Translations under genes and position numbers: made by a program
Shown: piece by piece, positions 28,604-38,467 of the stretch
Layout of the letters: every line of letters starts with the position of its first letter
Position numbering within the stretch: position 1 is the stretch's first letter
Source of the DNA: Achromobacter pulmonis
GTDB taxonomy: Bacteria > Pseudomonadota > Gammaproteobacteria > Burkholderiales > Burkholderiaceae_B
Direction of reading: 5' to 3'
Assembly (NCBI RefSeq): GCF_002885955.2
Contig: NZ_POQS01000004.1
Location: forward strand, 86,466-150,465
DNA: 64,000 nucleotides
Notes under the pieces: generated by a model
What the model saw: the letters and a program-made list of their open reading frames with translations, nothing else
What the model was told of the DNA's origin: nothing
Database searches by the model: none

Positions 28604-29764
28604 ATGAACCACGCCCTGACCCGGACCGCGCTCGCCGCGGCCCTGATGCTCGCAGCCGGCGGCGCCCAGGCGGCCGACAAGATCAAGGTCGGCTTCATGC
28701 TGCCCTACAGCGGCACCTACGCCGCGCTTGGCAACGCCATCGAGAACGGCTTCAGGCTGTACGTCGGCGAACAAGGGGGCAAGCTGGGCGGACGCGAGAT
28801 CGAGTATTTCAAGGTGGACGACGAGTCCAATCCGGCCAAGGCCGCCGAGAACGCCAACCGCCTGATCAAGCGCGACAAGGTCGACGTGCTGATCGGCACC
28901 GTGCACTCGGGCGTGGCGATGGCGCTGGCCAAGGCCGCCAAGGACAGCGACACCACGCTGATCGTCACCAACGCCGGGGCCAACGCCATCACCGGCCCGC
29001 TGTGCAGTCCGGGCATTTTCCGCACCTCGTTCACCAACTGGCAGCCGGCCTACGCGATGGGGCCGGTGGCCTACGCCAAGGGCCACAAGACGGCCGTCAC
29101 CATCACCTGGAAATACGCGGCCGGCGACGAGGCCATCGGCGGCTTCAAGGAAGGCTTCGAGAAGGCCGGCGGCAAGGTGGTCAAGGAACTGAGCCTGCCG
29201 TTTCCCAACGTCGAGTTCCAGCCGCTCCTGACCGAGATCGCGGCGCTCAAGCCCGACATGGTGTTCACCTTCTTCGCCGGCGGCGGCGCGGTGAAGTTCG
29301 TGCAGGACTACCATGCCGCGGGCCTGGGCAAGACCATCCCGCTGTACGGTTCGGGCTTTCTCACCGACGGCACGCTGCAGGCCCAGGGCGAGTCGGCCCA
29401 GGGCCTGCTCACCACGCTGCACTATGCCGACGGCCTGAACACGCCGCGCGACAACGCCTTCCGCGCCGACTACGCCAAGGCCTACAAGATGCAGCCCGAC
29501 GTCTATGCCGTACAGGGCTACGACGCGGCCCAGCTGATGCAGTCGGGCCTGGCCGCGGTGAACGGCGATTTCGGCAAGAAAGAAGCCTTCCGCAAGGCCA
29601 TGCGCGGGGCCACCGTGGACAGCCCGCGCGGCGCCTTCACGCTGTCGGCGGCCGGCAACCCGGTGCAGGACATCTACCTGCGCCGCGTCGACGGGATGGA
29701 GAACAAGGTCGTGGAGGTCGCCGTGCCCAAGCTGGCCGACCCGGCCCGCGGCTGCAAGCTCTGA
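28604..29764 (+). CDS. ABC transporter substrate-binding protein (branched-chain/aromatic acid type)
   Basis: A 386-residue periplasmic binding protein of the LivK type. Residues 1-24 are a signal peptide ending AQAA. Characteristic blocks are KVGFMLPYSGTYAALGNAIE, VLIGTVHSGVAMALA and DMVFTFFAGGGAVKFVQDY. It is the binding subunit of the five-gene importer 28604-33204. Because it follows bclA in a BoxR-type operon, benzoate or a relative is the likely ligand rather than leucine. Confidence 0.9.
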   Translation: MNHALTRTALAAALMLAAGGAQAADKIKVGFMLPYSGTYAALGNAIENGFRLYVGEQGGKLGGREIEYFKVDDESNPAKAAENANRLIKRDKVDVLIGTVHSGVAMALAKAAKDSDTTLIVTNAGANAITGPLCSPGIFRTSFTNWQPAYAMGPVAYAKGHKTAVTITWKYAAGDEAIGGFKEGFEKAGGKVVKELSLPFPNVEFQPLLTEIAALKPDMVFTFFAGGGAVKFVQDYHAAGLGKTIPLYGSGFLTDGTLQAQGESAQGLLTTLHYADGLNTPRDNAFRADYAKAYKMQPDVYAVQGYDAAQLMQSGLAAVNGDFGKKEAFRKAMRGATVDSPRGAFTLSAAGNPVQDIYLRRVDGMENKVVEVAVPKLADPARGCKL

Positions 29765-29797
29765 TCCCGCAACGCGCACCGGCCACAGGGAGGCCCC

Positions 29798-30679
29798 ATG
29801 GACATCGGCATCCTGCTCATCCAGAGCCTGAACGCGTTCCAGTACGGCTTGCTGCTGTTCCTGGTGGCCAGCGGCCTGACGCTGATCTTCGGCATCATGG
29901 GCATCATCAATCTGGCCCACGGCAGCTTCTACATGATCGGCGCCTACATGGCGTTCGCGCTCGGGCCGGCGGTCGACCGCTGGCTGGGCGGCGGCTTCCT
30001 GGCCACGCTGGCGGTCTGCGTCGTGGCCGCCGCCGTGCTGGGCTATCTGCTGGAAGCCGCCTTCTTCAGCTATCTGTACCGGCGCAACCACCTGCAGCAG
30101 GTGCTGATGACCTACGGCCTGATCCTGGTCTTCGAGGAGCTGCGCAGCATCCTGGTGGGCAACGACGTGCACGGCGTGCCGCTGCCCGCGTGGCTGCAGG
30201 GCAGCATCCCGCTGGGCGGCGTCATGACGTATCCGGTGTACCGGCTGTTCATCTCGGCGGTCGGCATCGCGGTGGCGCTGCTGCTGTACTGGGTGATCGC
30301 GCGCACCCGGCTGGGCATGATGCTGCGCGCCGGCTCCAGCAACCGCGAAATGACCGCCTCGCTGGGCATCGACGTCAACCGCCTGTACCGGCTGGTGTTC
30401 GCGGCCGGCGTGGCGCTGGCGGCGCTGGCCGGCAGCATCGCCGCGCCGGTCTCTTCCGTCTATCCCGGCATGGGCAACGGCGTGCTGATCGTGTGCTTCG
30501 TGGTCGTGGTGATCGGCGGCATCGGCTCGGTGCGCGGCGCCTTCCTGGCCGCGATGCTGGTCGGGGTGGTCGAGACCTTCGGGCAGGTGCTGTTCCCGTC
30601 CGCGGCCGGCGTGCTGGTGTACCTGCTGATGGCGTTCATTCTTCTATGCAAGCCCGAAGGGCTGTTCAAGCAGGGCTGA
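29798..30679 (+). CDS. ABC transporter permease (LivH type)
   Basis: A 293-residue inner-membrane permease with about eight hydrophobic segments. The N-terminal QSLNAFQYGLLLFLVASGLT, NLAHGSFYMIGAYMAF and the coupling region SNREMTASLGIDVNRLYRLVF are LivH hallmarks. GGGAGG lies just upstream of the ATG. It forms the translocation pore with the LivM-type protein that starts 3 bases after its stop. Confidence 0.92.
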   Translation: MDIGILLIQSLNAFQYGLLLFLVASGLTLIFGIMGIINLAHGSFYMIGAYMAFALGPAVDRWLGGGFLATLAVCVVAAAVLGYLLEAAFFSYLYRRNHLQQVLMTYGLILVFEELRSILVGNDVHGVPLPAWLQGSIPLGGVMTYPVYRLFISAVGIAVALLLYWVIARTRLGMMLRAGSSNREMTASLGIDVNRLYRLVFAAGVALAALAGSIAAPVSSVYPGMGNGVLIVCFVVVVIGGIGSVRGAFLAAMLVGVVETFGQVLFPSAAGVLVYLLMAFILLCKPEGLFKQG

Positions 30680-30681
30680 AT

Positions 30682-31737
30682 ATGTTGAACCGATTCCTAC
30701 CCGCCCTGACCCTGCTGGCGCTGGCGGCCTTCGCCTGGAGCGGCAGCGACTACTACACCGGCCTGGCGGTCAAGCTCATGATCTACGCCATCTTCGCGCT
30801 CAGCTTGCAGCTGCTGGTGGGCGGCGCGGGACTGGTCAGCCTGGGGCATGCCGCCTTCTTCGGCATCGGCGCGTACACCGCGGCGCTGCTGTCGCCCGAG
30901 TCGGAGGCGGCCAGCCTGTGGTGGCTGCTGCCGGCCGCGGTGCTGGCGGCCGCAAGCTATGCCGCGGTCACCGGCGCGCTGGCGCTGCGCACGCGCGGCG
31001 TGTACTTCATCATGGTCACGCTGGCGTTCTCGCAGATGGCCTACTACGTGTTCCACGATACCGACGTGGGCGGCGGCAGCGACGGCATCTATCTGTACTT
31101 CCGGCCCGAACTGCCGGTGGCCGGCTGGATGCCCTTGGACCTGGGCGAGGCCCGCACGTTCTACTTCTTCGTGCTGGCCTGCCTGGCGCTGGTCTGGGGC
31201 TTTCTGGCCCTGCTGCGGCGCTCGGCCTTCGGCGCCGCGCTGGCCGGCATCCGCATCAACGAGCAACGCATGCGCGCGGCCGGCTATTCGACCTATCCGT
31301 ACAAACTCACCGCCTATGTGGTGGGCGCGGCGCTGGCCAGCCTGGCCGGCTTTCTGTTCGCGCTCAAGGACGGCTTCGTCACGCCCGAGCTGCTGGCCTG
31401 GGAGCAGTCCGGCCTGGTGCTGCTGATGGTGATCCTGGGCGGCATGGCCAGCCTGGGCGGCGCGGTGCTGGGCACCGTGGCGCTGGTGCTGCTGCAGGAA
31501 CTGTTCCAGTCCCAGGCGATCTTCGGCGACTACGCCAGCCACTGGCACCTGCCGCTGGGCCTGGCCATCATCGCGCTGGTGGCGCTGCTGCCCGACGGGC
31601 TGGCCGGCCTGCCGGCGCAATTGCGCCGACGCCGCCAGACGCGCGCCGCCGGCGCCGTTCCCAGACCGGAAGCCGCCACGCCCGGCCGTCCGGCGCCGCC
31701 GGCGCGCCTGCCCATACAGGGAGAGCCCCATGTCTGA
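30682..31737 (+). CDS. ABC transporter permease (LivM type)
   Basis: A 351-residue permease. The N-terminus has a membrane segment, then LVSLGHAAFFGIGAYTAALL, the EAA-like loop RSAFGAALAGIRINEQRMRAAGYSTYPYKL (positions 31219-31308) and a late hydrophobic block. It ends with a Pro/Arg/Ala-rich hydrophilic tail of about 35 residues. The start ATG 30682 is 3 bases after livH, and its end overlaps livG by 8 bases, giving tight coupling. Confidence 0.92.
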   Translation: MLNRFLPALTLLALAAFAWSGSDYYTGLAVKLMIYAIFALSLQLLVGGAGLVSLGHAAFFGIGAYTAALLSPESEAASLWWLLPAAVLAAASYAAVTGALALRTRGVYFIMVTLAFSQMAYYVFHDTDVGGGSDGIYLYFRPELPVAGWMPLDLGEARTFYFFVLACLALVWGFLALLRRSAFGAALAGIRINEQRMRAAGYSTYPYKLTAYVVGAALASLAGFLFALKDGFVTPELLAWEQSGLVLLMVILGGMASLGGAVLGTVALVLLQELFQSQAIFGDYASHWHLPLGLAIIALVALLPDGLAGLPAQLRRRRQTRAAGAVPRPEAATPGRPAPPARLPIQGEPHV

Positions 31738-32493
31738 AGTCCTGCTCGCCGCCAGCGCCGTCACGCGCCGCTTCGGCGGTCTCACCGCGGTCAACGGCGT
31801 CTCGCTGGGCCTGCGGCGCGGCCAGGTCCATGCCGTCATCGGCACCAACGGCGCCGGCAAGTCCACGCTGATCAACATCCTGTCGGGCGAACTGGCGCCC
31901 AGCAGCGGCCAGGTCATGCTGGACGGGCGCGACGTCACCGCCTGGCGCCAGCCCGAGCGGGCGCGCGCCGGCCTGGGCCGCAGTTACCAGCGCTCGACCA
32001 TCTTCCCGGAGCTGAGCGTGCTGGAGAACTGCCGGCTCGCCGCGCAGGCGCGCCGCCAGCGGTTCTGGCGCTGGTGGCGGCCGGCCTCCGACTGCCGCCG
32101 CAGCGCCGAACTGGCGCGCCACGCGCTCGATTGCACCGGGCTGGCCGACGACGCGCCGCGCGCGGCCGGGCTGCTGCCGCACGGCCGCAAGCGCCAGCTC
32201 GAAATCGCCATGTGCCTGGCGGGCGAGCCCCAGGTGCTGCTGCTGGACGAGCCGCTGGCCGGCATGGGGCCGGAGGAAACCGACCGCATCCTGGCGCTGT
32301 TGCAGACGCTCAAGTCCGGCCACGCCATCCTGCTGGTCGAGCACGACATGGACGCGGTCTTCCGCGTGGCCGAGACCATTACCGTGATGGTCAACGGCAG
32401 CGCCATCGCCAGCGGCACGCCGCAGGAGATCCGCGCCAATCCCGAAGTGCGCACCGCCTACCTGGGCGAGGACGCCGACGCCGGAGCCGGACG

Positions 32494-32497
<4 letters not shown>
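31730..32497 (+). CDS. ABC transporter ATPase (LivG type)
   Basis: A 255-residue ATP-binding subunit. Walker A is IGTNGAGKSTLINILSG, the signature region is LLPHGRKRQLEIAMCLAGEP (typical LivG variant in place of LSGGQ), and Walker B is VLLLDEPLAGMG. It overlaps livM by 8 bases and livF by 4 (ATGA). It energises the import of the probable aromatic acid. Confidence 0.92.
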
Positions 32498-33200
<703 letters not shown>

Positions 33201-33204
<4 letters not shown>

Positions 33205-34757
33205 ATCACCGCTTCGATCAGGAACGGGCCGCGGCGCTTCAGGCCTTCCTGCAGCGCGCGCGCGAAGCCTTCCACGGTGTCCACGCTCACCGCCTCCACG
33301 CCCATGCCGCGCGCCAGGTGCGTCCAGTCCAGGTGGGGCTCCTGCAGGTCCAGCATGCGGCGGGCGTTGCGGCCGGGCTCCTCCACGCCGACCTTCTTCA
33401 TTTCGCCATGCAGCGTGGCGTAGGAGCGGTTGGCCAGGATCACCGTCAGGCAATCGAGGTTCTCGCGCGCCTGGGTCCACAGGGCCTGCAGCGTGTACAT
33501 GCCGCTGCCGTCGGCCTGCAGCGTGACGACCTTGCGATCCGGGCAGGCCACGGCCGCGCCGGTCGCCAGGGGCAGCCCGATGCCGATGGCCCCGCCGGTC
33601 AGCACGAGCCAGTCGTGCGGCGCGCTGCTGGCGCTGTAGATGGGGAATTCGCGGCCCTGCGTGATGGACTCGTCGCAGACGATGGCCTGTTCCGGCAAGG
33701 TATGCGCGATGAGGATGTTCACCGCCGCCCCGGTCAGGCGGCCGGACTGCGGCACCTCGTAGGCCGCGGCCGGCGGCGCCAGGCGCGGTGCGTCGGCGGC
33801 GATGCCGAGTTCGTCGGCCAGCCATTCCAGCGCGTGCGCCAGGTCCTGTTCGGCCGAAGCCAGCACCACCTGGTTGCAGTCGGCCGGCGCCAGCAGGCTG
33901 GGCTTGCCCGGATAGGCGAAAAAGCCCACCGGCGCCCGCGCGCCGACCAGCACCAGATGCCGCACGTCCTTGAGCTTGGACACCGCCAGGTCGATCACAT
34001 AGGGCAGGCGCTCGACCGGCGTGCGCGAGCCGCCGCGCTCGACGCGGCGGTTCGAGGTTTCCGACATCAGGCGCACGCCGGTGGCGCGCGCGATACGGCC
34101 GGCGGCGTTCAACGCGCGTTCGCGCAGCGCGGCCCCGCCCAGCATCAGCGTCACGTTTTCGCCCGAGCGGATCGCGGCGGCGGCCGCGCGCACCGCCTGC
34201 GCCGACGTCTGCGCCGGCGCCGTGCGCGGCGCCAGCACCGGCGGCGTGTTTTCCGGCAGCTCGGTCCAGGCCGTATCGGCCGGCAGGATCAGCGTGGCCA
34301 CGTTGCCCGGCGCCTGGCGCGCCACGCCCACGGCCTCGGCCGCGTCGGCCGACAGCGCGCCGGCCGTCAGCGTGCGCTTGACCCAGTGCGACATCGGCCG
34401 CGCCACGCCCTCGACGTCGCTAGTCAGCGGCGCGTCGTACTGGACGTGATAGGTGGCGTGGTCGCCCACGATGTTCACCATCGGCGTGCGCGCGCGCTTG
34501 GCGTTGTGCAGGTTGGCCAGGCCGTTGCCCAGCCCCGGTCCCAGGTGCAGCAGGGTCGCGGCCGGCTTGTCGGCCATGCGCGCGTAGCCATCGGCCGCGC
34601 CGGTCACCACGCCCTCGAACAGGCCCAGCACGCAGCGCATCCGGGGCTTGCGGTCCAGCGCCGCCACGAAGTGCATCTCCGAGGTGCCCGGGTTGGCGAA
34701 GCAAACGTCCACGTCGTTCGCAAGCAAGGTGTCGCAAAGGCTGTCAGCGCCGTTCAT
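33201..34757 (-). CDS. Benzoylformate-decarboxylase-like TPP-dependent enzyme
   Basis: A 518-residue ThDP enzyme of the acetolactate synthase/benzoylformate decarboxylase group. The N-terminal motif is CFANPGTSEMHF, with the catalytic Glu in GLFEGVVTGAADGYARM. The PP-domain motif reads QADGSGMYTLQALW, i.e. ADG instead of the common GDG, followed by VILANRSYATL. AGGAGA is 6 bases before ATG 34757. It sits at the end of the box/ABC region, convergent with livF; phenylglyoxylate or another 2-oxo acid is a reasonable guess as substrate. The function is inferred from the family and the place only. Confidence 0.82.
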
Positions 34758-34909
34758 CGTGTCTCCTGATAATTTCTGGGCGGTGCGGGCGCGGCGGCGC
34801 GCCCGGATAGTTGGCATGATAGGAAGCCTGGCCCGAACGCGATAGGGCCATCTCGGCGCGAACGGATGGAACCATTCCCGGTTCGGCGGTCAATTTCCGC
34901 TGTCCGAAA

Positions 34910-35488
34910 TCACGTGCCGGCCGGCGGCCTGGCCAGCAGGCCGTTGAGCACGACTTCGTAGAACTCGGCGAAGGCCGCGCCGATCGTCAGGCCGGTTTCC
35001 TCCAGAAACCGCTGGTTCCTCAGGCGGTGCGCCGCGCCCAGGATGGCTTCCGACAGCACGCGCGGATTGTGCGGCGCCAGCAGTCCCTGGCGCACGCCCT
35101 CTTCGATCATGGACTCCAGCCCGCGCACCCGCGCCAATTGATAGGCGTCGAACACCGCGCGGCCGCTCTCGGTCGCGTCCAGGTCGGTCAGGGCCGCCTT
35201 GCTCAGGCCGGATGCGTTCAGCGTCGCGTGCAGATAGGCCGCGATCGCCCTGGCGCCGTCGGCCTGCTCGCGCGCGGCGGCAAACCCTTTCTCCAGGTTG
35301 CCCTGCAGCACCTGCCGGCAAATATTGACGAACAGCTCTTCCTTGGTGGGCGCGATTTCGTAGAGACGCCGGCGCGAGCACTGCATGCGCTGCGCAATGT
35401 CGGCAATGGTCAGCGCGGACACGCCCTCGACGATCAGCAACGCGGTCAGTTCCTTGATGAAAACCTCGTCGGTACGTCGTTTCGCCAT
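34910..35488 (-). CDS. TetR-family transcriptional regulator
   Basis: A 192-residue repressor. The helix-turn-helix is at residues 9-55 (LTIADIAQRMQCSRRRLYEI, then APTKEELFVNIC). The C-terminal half is the ligand domain. The start MAKRRTDEVF (35488) is used; the open frame extending to 35686 runs into the insertion sequence and is not family-like. It probably controlled the operon at 36858 from a shared region now split by the IS. The current promoter lies in the 35489-35536 remnant or the IS left end. Confidence 0.85.
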   Translation of the reverse strand: MAKRRTDEVFIKELTALLIVEGVSALTIADIAQRMQCSRRRLYEIAPTKEELFVNICRQVLQGNLEKGFAAAREQADGARAIAAYLHATLNASGLSKAALTDLDATESGRAVFDAYQLARVRGLESMIEEGVRQGLLAPHNPRVLSEAILGAAHRLRNQRFLEETGLTIGAAFAEFYEVVLNGLLARPPAGT

Positions 35489-35536
35489 GTATCGCCGCTT
35501 GCCTGTGGATGAGAGGGGGCATTCTACGACGCCTAG

Positions 35537-36732
35537 GGAACCTCTGAACAAGTCCAACGAACCTGTCAGAATATAAGTTATTGAAAACAGTCCGATCCGA
35601 GTGAACCCGATGAGCCAGTTGAGTTTTTCCGAAGCCGAGTACGTTGGCAAACGCAAGAAAACGCGCCGTGAGAAGTTTCTGGCCAAGATGGAGCGTGCGG
35701 TGCCGTGGAAGCTCTTTGCCGATCTGGTCGATCCGCATTACCCCAAACCGGGCATCGGTCGTCCACCGTATCCGCTGGAAACGATGCTGCGCATCTACTT
35801 CATGCAACTGTGGTTTTCGCTGTCGGACCCGGCCATGGAAGAGACGCTGTACGACAGCTTTTCGATGCGCCAGTTTGCCAAACTGCCTGGAGGTCGTGTG
35901 CCGGACGAGACCACCATTTTGAACTTCCGTCATCTGCTCGAGCAGCACAACATTGCCGACCAAGCGCTTGAGGCGGTCAACCTGCTGTTGCAGGATCAAG
36001 GCATTCAGGTGCGCAAAGGCACCATTGTGGACGCCACAATTATCGATGCACCCAGCTCGACCAAGAACGCCAGCGGCACGCGGGACCCCGAGATGCATCA
36101 GACCAAAAAGGGAAACCAGTGGCACTTTGGGATGAAGGCCCACATTGGGGTTGATCTTCACAGCGGGCTGGTCCACACGGTGGTGGGCACCGCTGCCAAT
36201 GAGCATGATGTTACTCAGGCGGCTGCGTTGCTGCATGGTGAAGAAACGTTGGCTTTTGGCGATGCCGGTTATCAAGGCGTAGACAAACGACCCGAGCACC
36301 AAGGGCGTGACGTAACCTGGCACATTGCCATGCGCCCCGGCAAACGGCGCGCCTTGGGTAACAGCGCAATTGATCGTTTGACGCAAAACATTGAGCGGGC
36401 CAAATCCAGTCTTCGAGCCAAGGTTGAGCATCCGTTTCGTGTCATCAAATGCCAATTCGGGTTTCGTAAAGTCAGATTCCGTGGACTGGCCAAGAACACT
36501 GCGCATTTGAAAATGTTGTTTACGCTGTCCAATATCTGGATGGCACGCCGCCCGTTGACGGCGGTGGCAGGGTAAGTGCGCCCAAAAAGCGCCAACAGGC
36601 CCGAAAACGGGCCTGATCGGGGTGCAAACAACCCGAAAGTGGCGATGATTTGAGCAGTTTTTAACCATTTTTGAATACTTTGGTCATGAGGTCGATTTTT
36701 GGATGTTTGAAATCGAGTTCTTCAGACCTTCC
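35537..36732 (+). mobile_element. IS5-family insertion sequence (IS5 subgroup)
   Basis: Terminal inverted repeats GGAACCTCTGAACAAG (left) and GGAAGGTCTGAAGAAC (right, complemented) match at 12 of 16 positions, and the element is flanked by the 4-bp target duplication CTAG at 35533-35536 and 36733-36736, as expected for IS5 (YTAR target). Length is 1196 bp with one transposase gene. After the gene a hairpin CAGGCCCG-AAAA-CGGGCCTG lies at 36596-36615. Lower GC than its surroundings and different codon use indicate recent arrival from another host. It looks intact and so may still be mobile. Confidence 0.93.
35610..36575 (+). CDS. IS5-family DDE transposase
   Basis: A 321-residue transposase (from ATG 35610, MSQLSFSEAEYVGKRKKT; a GTG at 35601 could add three residues). 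The catalytic triad is D141 (IVDATIIDAPSS), D218 (AFGDAGYQG) and E273 (VEHPFRVIKCQFGFRKVRFR), the signature of the IS5 subgroup. The N-terminal part has the DUF772-like block IGRPPYPLETMLRIYFMQLW. It appears full length with no frameshift. Confidence 0.95.
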   Translation: MSQLSFSEAEYVGKRKKTRREKFLAKMERAVPWKLFADLVDPHYPKPGIGRPPYPLETMLRIYFMQLWFSLSDPAMEETLYDSFSMRQFAKLPGGRVPDETTILNFRHLLEQHNIADQALEAVNLLLQDQGIQVRKGTIVDATIIDAPSSTKNASGTRDPEMHQTKKGNQWHFGMKAHIGVDLHSGLVHTVVGTAANEHDVTQAAALLHGEETLAFGDAGYQGVDKRPEHQGRDVTWHIAMRPGKRRALGNSAIDRLTQNIERAKSSLRAKVEHPFRVIKCQFGFRKVRFRGLAKNTAHLKMLFTLSNIWMARRPLTAVAG

Positions 36733-36768
36733 CTAGGTAAAACACCTAGTCCGGGAGCCCTCTGTTTT

Positions 36769-36837
36769 GGTACCAACAATATTGACACAGTACCGTTTGT
36801 CATTTCAAATCGGTACCGAAACATAGATTTCAGTACC
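36769..36837 (+). promoter_or_regulatory. Promoter with four RGTACC operator boxes
   Basis: TTGACA (36782-36787), a 17-base spacer and TCAAAT (36805-36810) form a sigma-70 promoter. GGTACC/AGTACC boxes stand at 36769, 36789, 36812 and 36832, spaced 20, 23 and 20 bases, so two pairs flank and cover the promoter. They are the probable binding sites of the TetR protein at 34910-35488, now on the far side of the IS. Confidence 0.65.
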
Positions 36838-36857
36838 AAAAGAACAACGGAGACCCG

Positions 36858-38414
36858 ATGCGCCTTCCCCACGATTCCCTGCATGAAGGCGCCACGGTCG
36901 CCGCCCTGTACCGTACGTCGTTCAGGGCGTTTCCCGATGCCCCGGCCATCGTCTCCGACGAGGCCGCGCTTTCCTACGCCAAGCTGGAGGCGATGTGCCA
37001 TCGCTACGCGCGGCTGCTGCGCGCCAAAGGCCTGCAACGGCAGGACGCCATTGCCTTTCTCGTCGGCAACCGCGCCGAGGCCATCGCCGCCATCATCGCG
37101 GCGCAGTTCATCGGCCTGAAGTCGGTCGCCCTGCACCCGATGGCCTCCGAGGAGGACCACGTCTTCGTGCTGCAGGACGCGCAGGTGCGGGCCCTGGTGG
37201 TCGACGACAGCAAGTACGCGCAACGCGCCCAGGCCATCGAGGCGCGCGGCGCGGTGCCCATGGTGCTGCCGCTGGACGGCGGCATGGTCCGGGAAGCGGC
37301 GGCGATGGACGGCGGCGAGCTGCCGCTGGACGCCCGGCCCGGAGACATCACCAAGCTGTCCTACACCGGCGGCACCACCGGCCGTTCCAAGGGCATTCTG
37401 CAGACTCATCGCACCGCCGTCACCATGACGCTGCAAATGCTGGGCGCGTACGAGTGGCCGCGGCATGTGCGGTATCTGGTGACCACGCCGATCTCGCACG
37501 CGGCGGGCGGCCTGATCCTGCCGACCTTTCTGCGCGGCGGCGCCGTCTACCTGAGCGACAAGTACACGCCGGCCGGCTTTCTGGAGCGGGTGCAGCGCCA
37601 CCGCATCAATTTCACCTTCCTGGTTCCGACGCAGATCTACGGCCTGCTGGACCATCCGGCGCTGGCCGCCAGCGACTGCTCCAGCCTCGAACTGGTTCTT
37701 TATGGCGCGGCCCCCATGGCGCCGTCCAGGCTGCTGGACGCGCTGCGCAGGATCGGCCCGGTATTCGGCCAGGTGTACGGCCAGGCCGAAGCGCCGATGA
37801 CCATCTGCTACCTGCGCCGCCAGGACCACGACCCCGGGCGTACCGAACTGCTGCGCTCCTGCGGCCAGGCCATCGCCGGCAACCAGGTGAAGCTGCTGGA
37901 CGCGAACCTGCAGGAAGTGCCCACGGGCGAGATAGGCGAACTCTGCGTGCGCAGCCCGCTGGTGATGGAGGGCTATCTGAACCGGCCGGAAGAAAACGAC
38001 AAGGTCTTCGCGGGCGACTGGCTGCACACCGGCGACATGGCGCGCATGGACGCCGCGGGCTATCTGTACATCGTCGACCGGGTGAAGGACATGATCATCT
38101 CCGGCGGCTTCAACGTCTATCCCAGCGAAGTCGAGAACTGCCTGGCGCAGCATCCCGACGTCGCGCTGTCCGCCGTCATCGGCGTGCCCGACGAGAAGTG
38201 GGGCGAGGCCGTCACGGCGATCGTGGTGCTCAAGGACGGCGCGCGCGCCGACGCCGCCGCGATCATCGAATACGTGACCCGGCACAAAGGCGTGGTGAAT
38301 GCGCCGAAGACCGTGATGTTCGAAGACCGGCTGCCGCTCACGGCGCTGGGCAAGATCGACCGCAAAACCATCAGAAGCCGGTACTGGACCGGCCGCGACC
38401 GCCAGGTCGGCTGA
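36858..38414 (+). CDS. Acyl/aryl-CoA ligase (AMP-forming)
   Basis: A 518-residue adenylating enzyme. The P-loop is SYTGGTTGRSKGILQTH, then YGQAEAPMTICYL, WLHTGDMARMDAAGYLYIV, DRVKDMIISGGFNVYP, and the catalytic Lys in LTALGKIDRKT. These are marks of the medium- to long-chain and phenylpropanoid acid-CoA ligases. It is the first gene of the TetR-controlled operon with a Bug protein, a thiolase and a DUF35 protein, 126 bases inside the right IS end. Ribosome site GGAGA precedes the ATG. The carboxylic acid substrate is not known. Confidence 0.87.
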   Translation: MRLPHDSLHEGATVAALYRTSFRAFPDAPAIVSDEAALSYAKLEAMCHRYARLLRAKGLQRQDAIAFLVGNRAEAIAAIIAAQFIGLKSVALHPMASEEDHVFVLQDAQVRALVVDDSKYAQRAQAIEARGAVPMVLPLDGGMVREAAAMDGGELPLDARPGDITKLSYTGGTTGRSKGILQTHRTAVTMTLQMLGAYEWPRHVRYLVTTPISHAAGGLILPTFLRGGAVYLSDKYTPAGFLERVQRHRINFTFLVPTQIYGLLDHPALAASDCSSLELVLYGAAPMAPSRLLDALRRIGPVFGQVYGQAEAPMTICYLRRQDHDPGRTELLRSCGQAIAGNQVKLLDANLQEVPTGEIGELCVRSPLVMEGYLNRPEENDKVFAGDWLHTGDMARMDAAGYLYIVDRVKDMIISGGFNVYPSEVENCLAQHPDVALSAVIGVPDEKWGEAVTAIVVLKDGARADAAAIIEYVTRHKGVVNAPKTVMFEDRLPLTALGKIDRKTIRSRYWTGRDRQVG

Positions 38415-38467
38415 GCGAAGCCACCCTGAATAAACAAGCCGGCCTACGGGCAACCAAGGAGACAACG

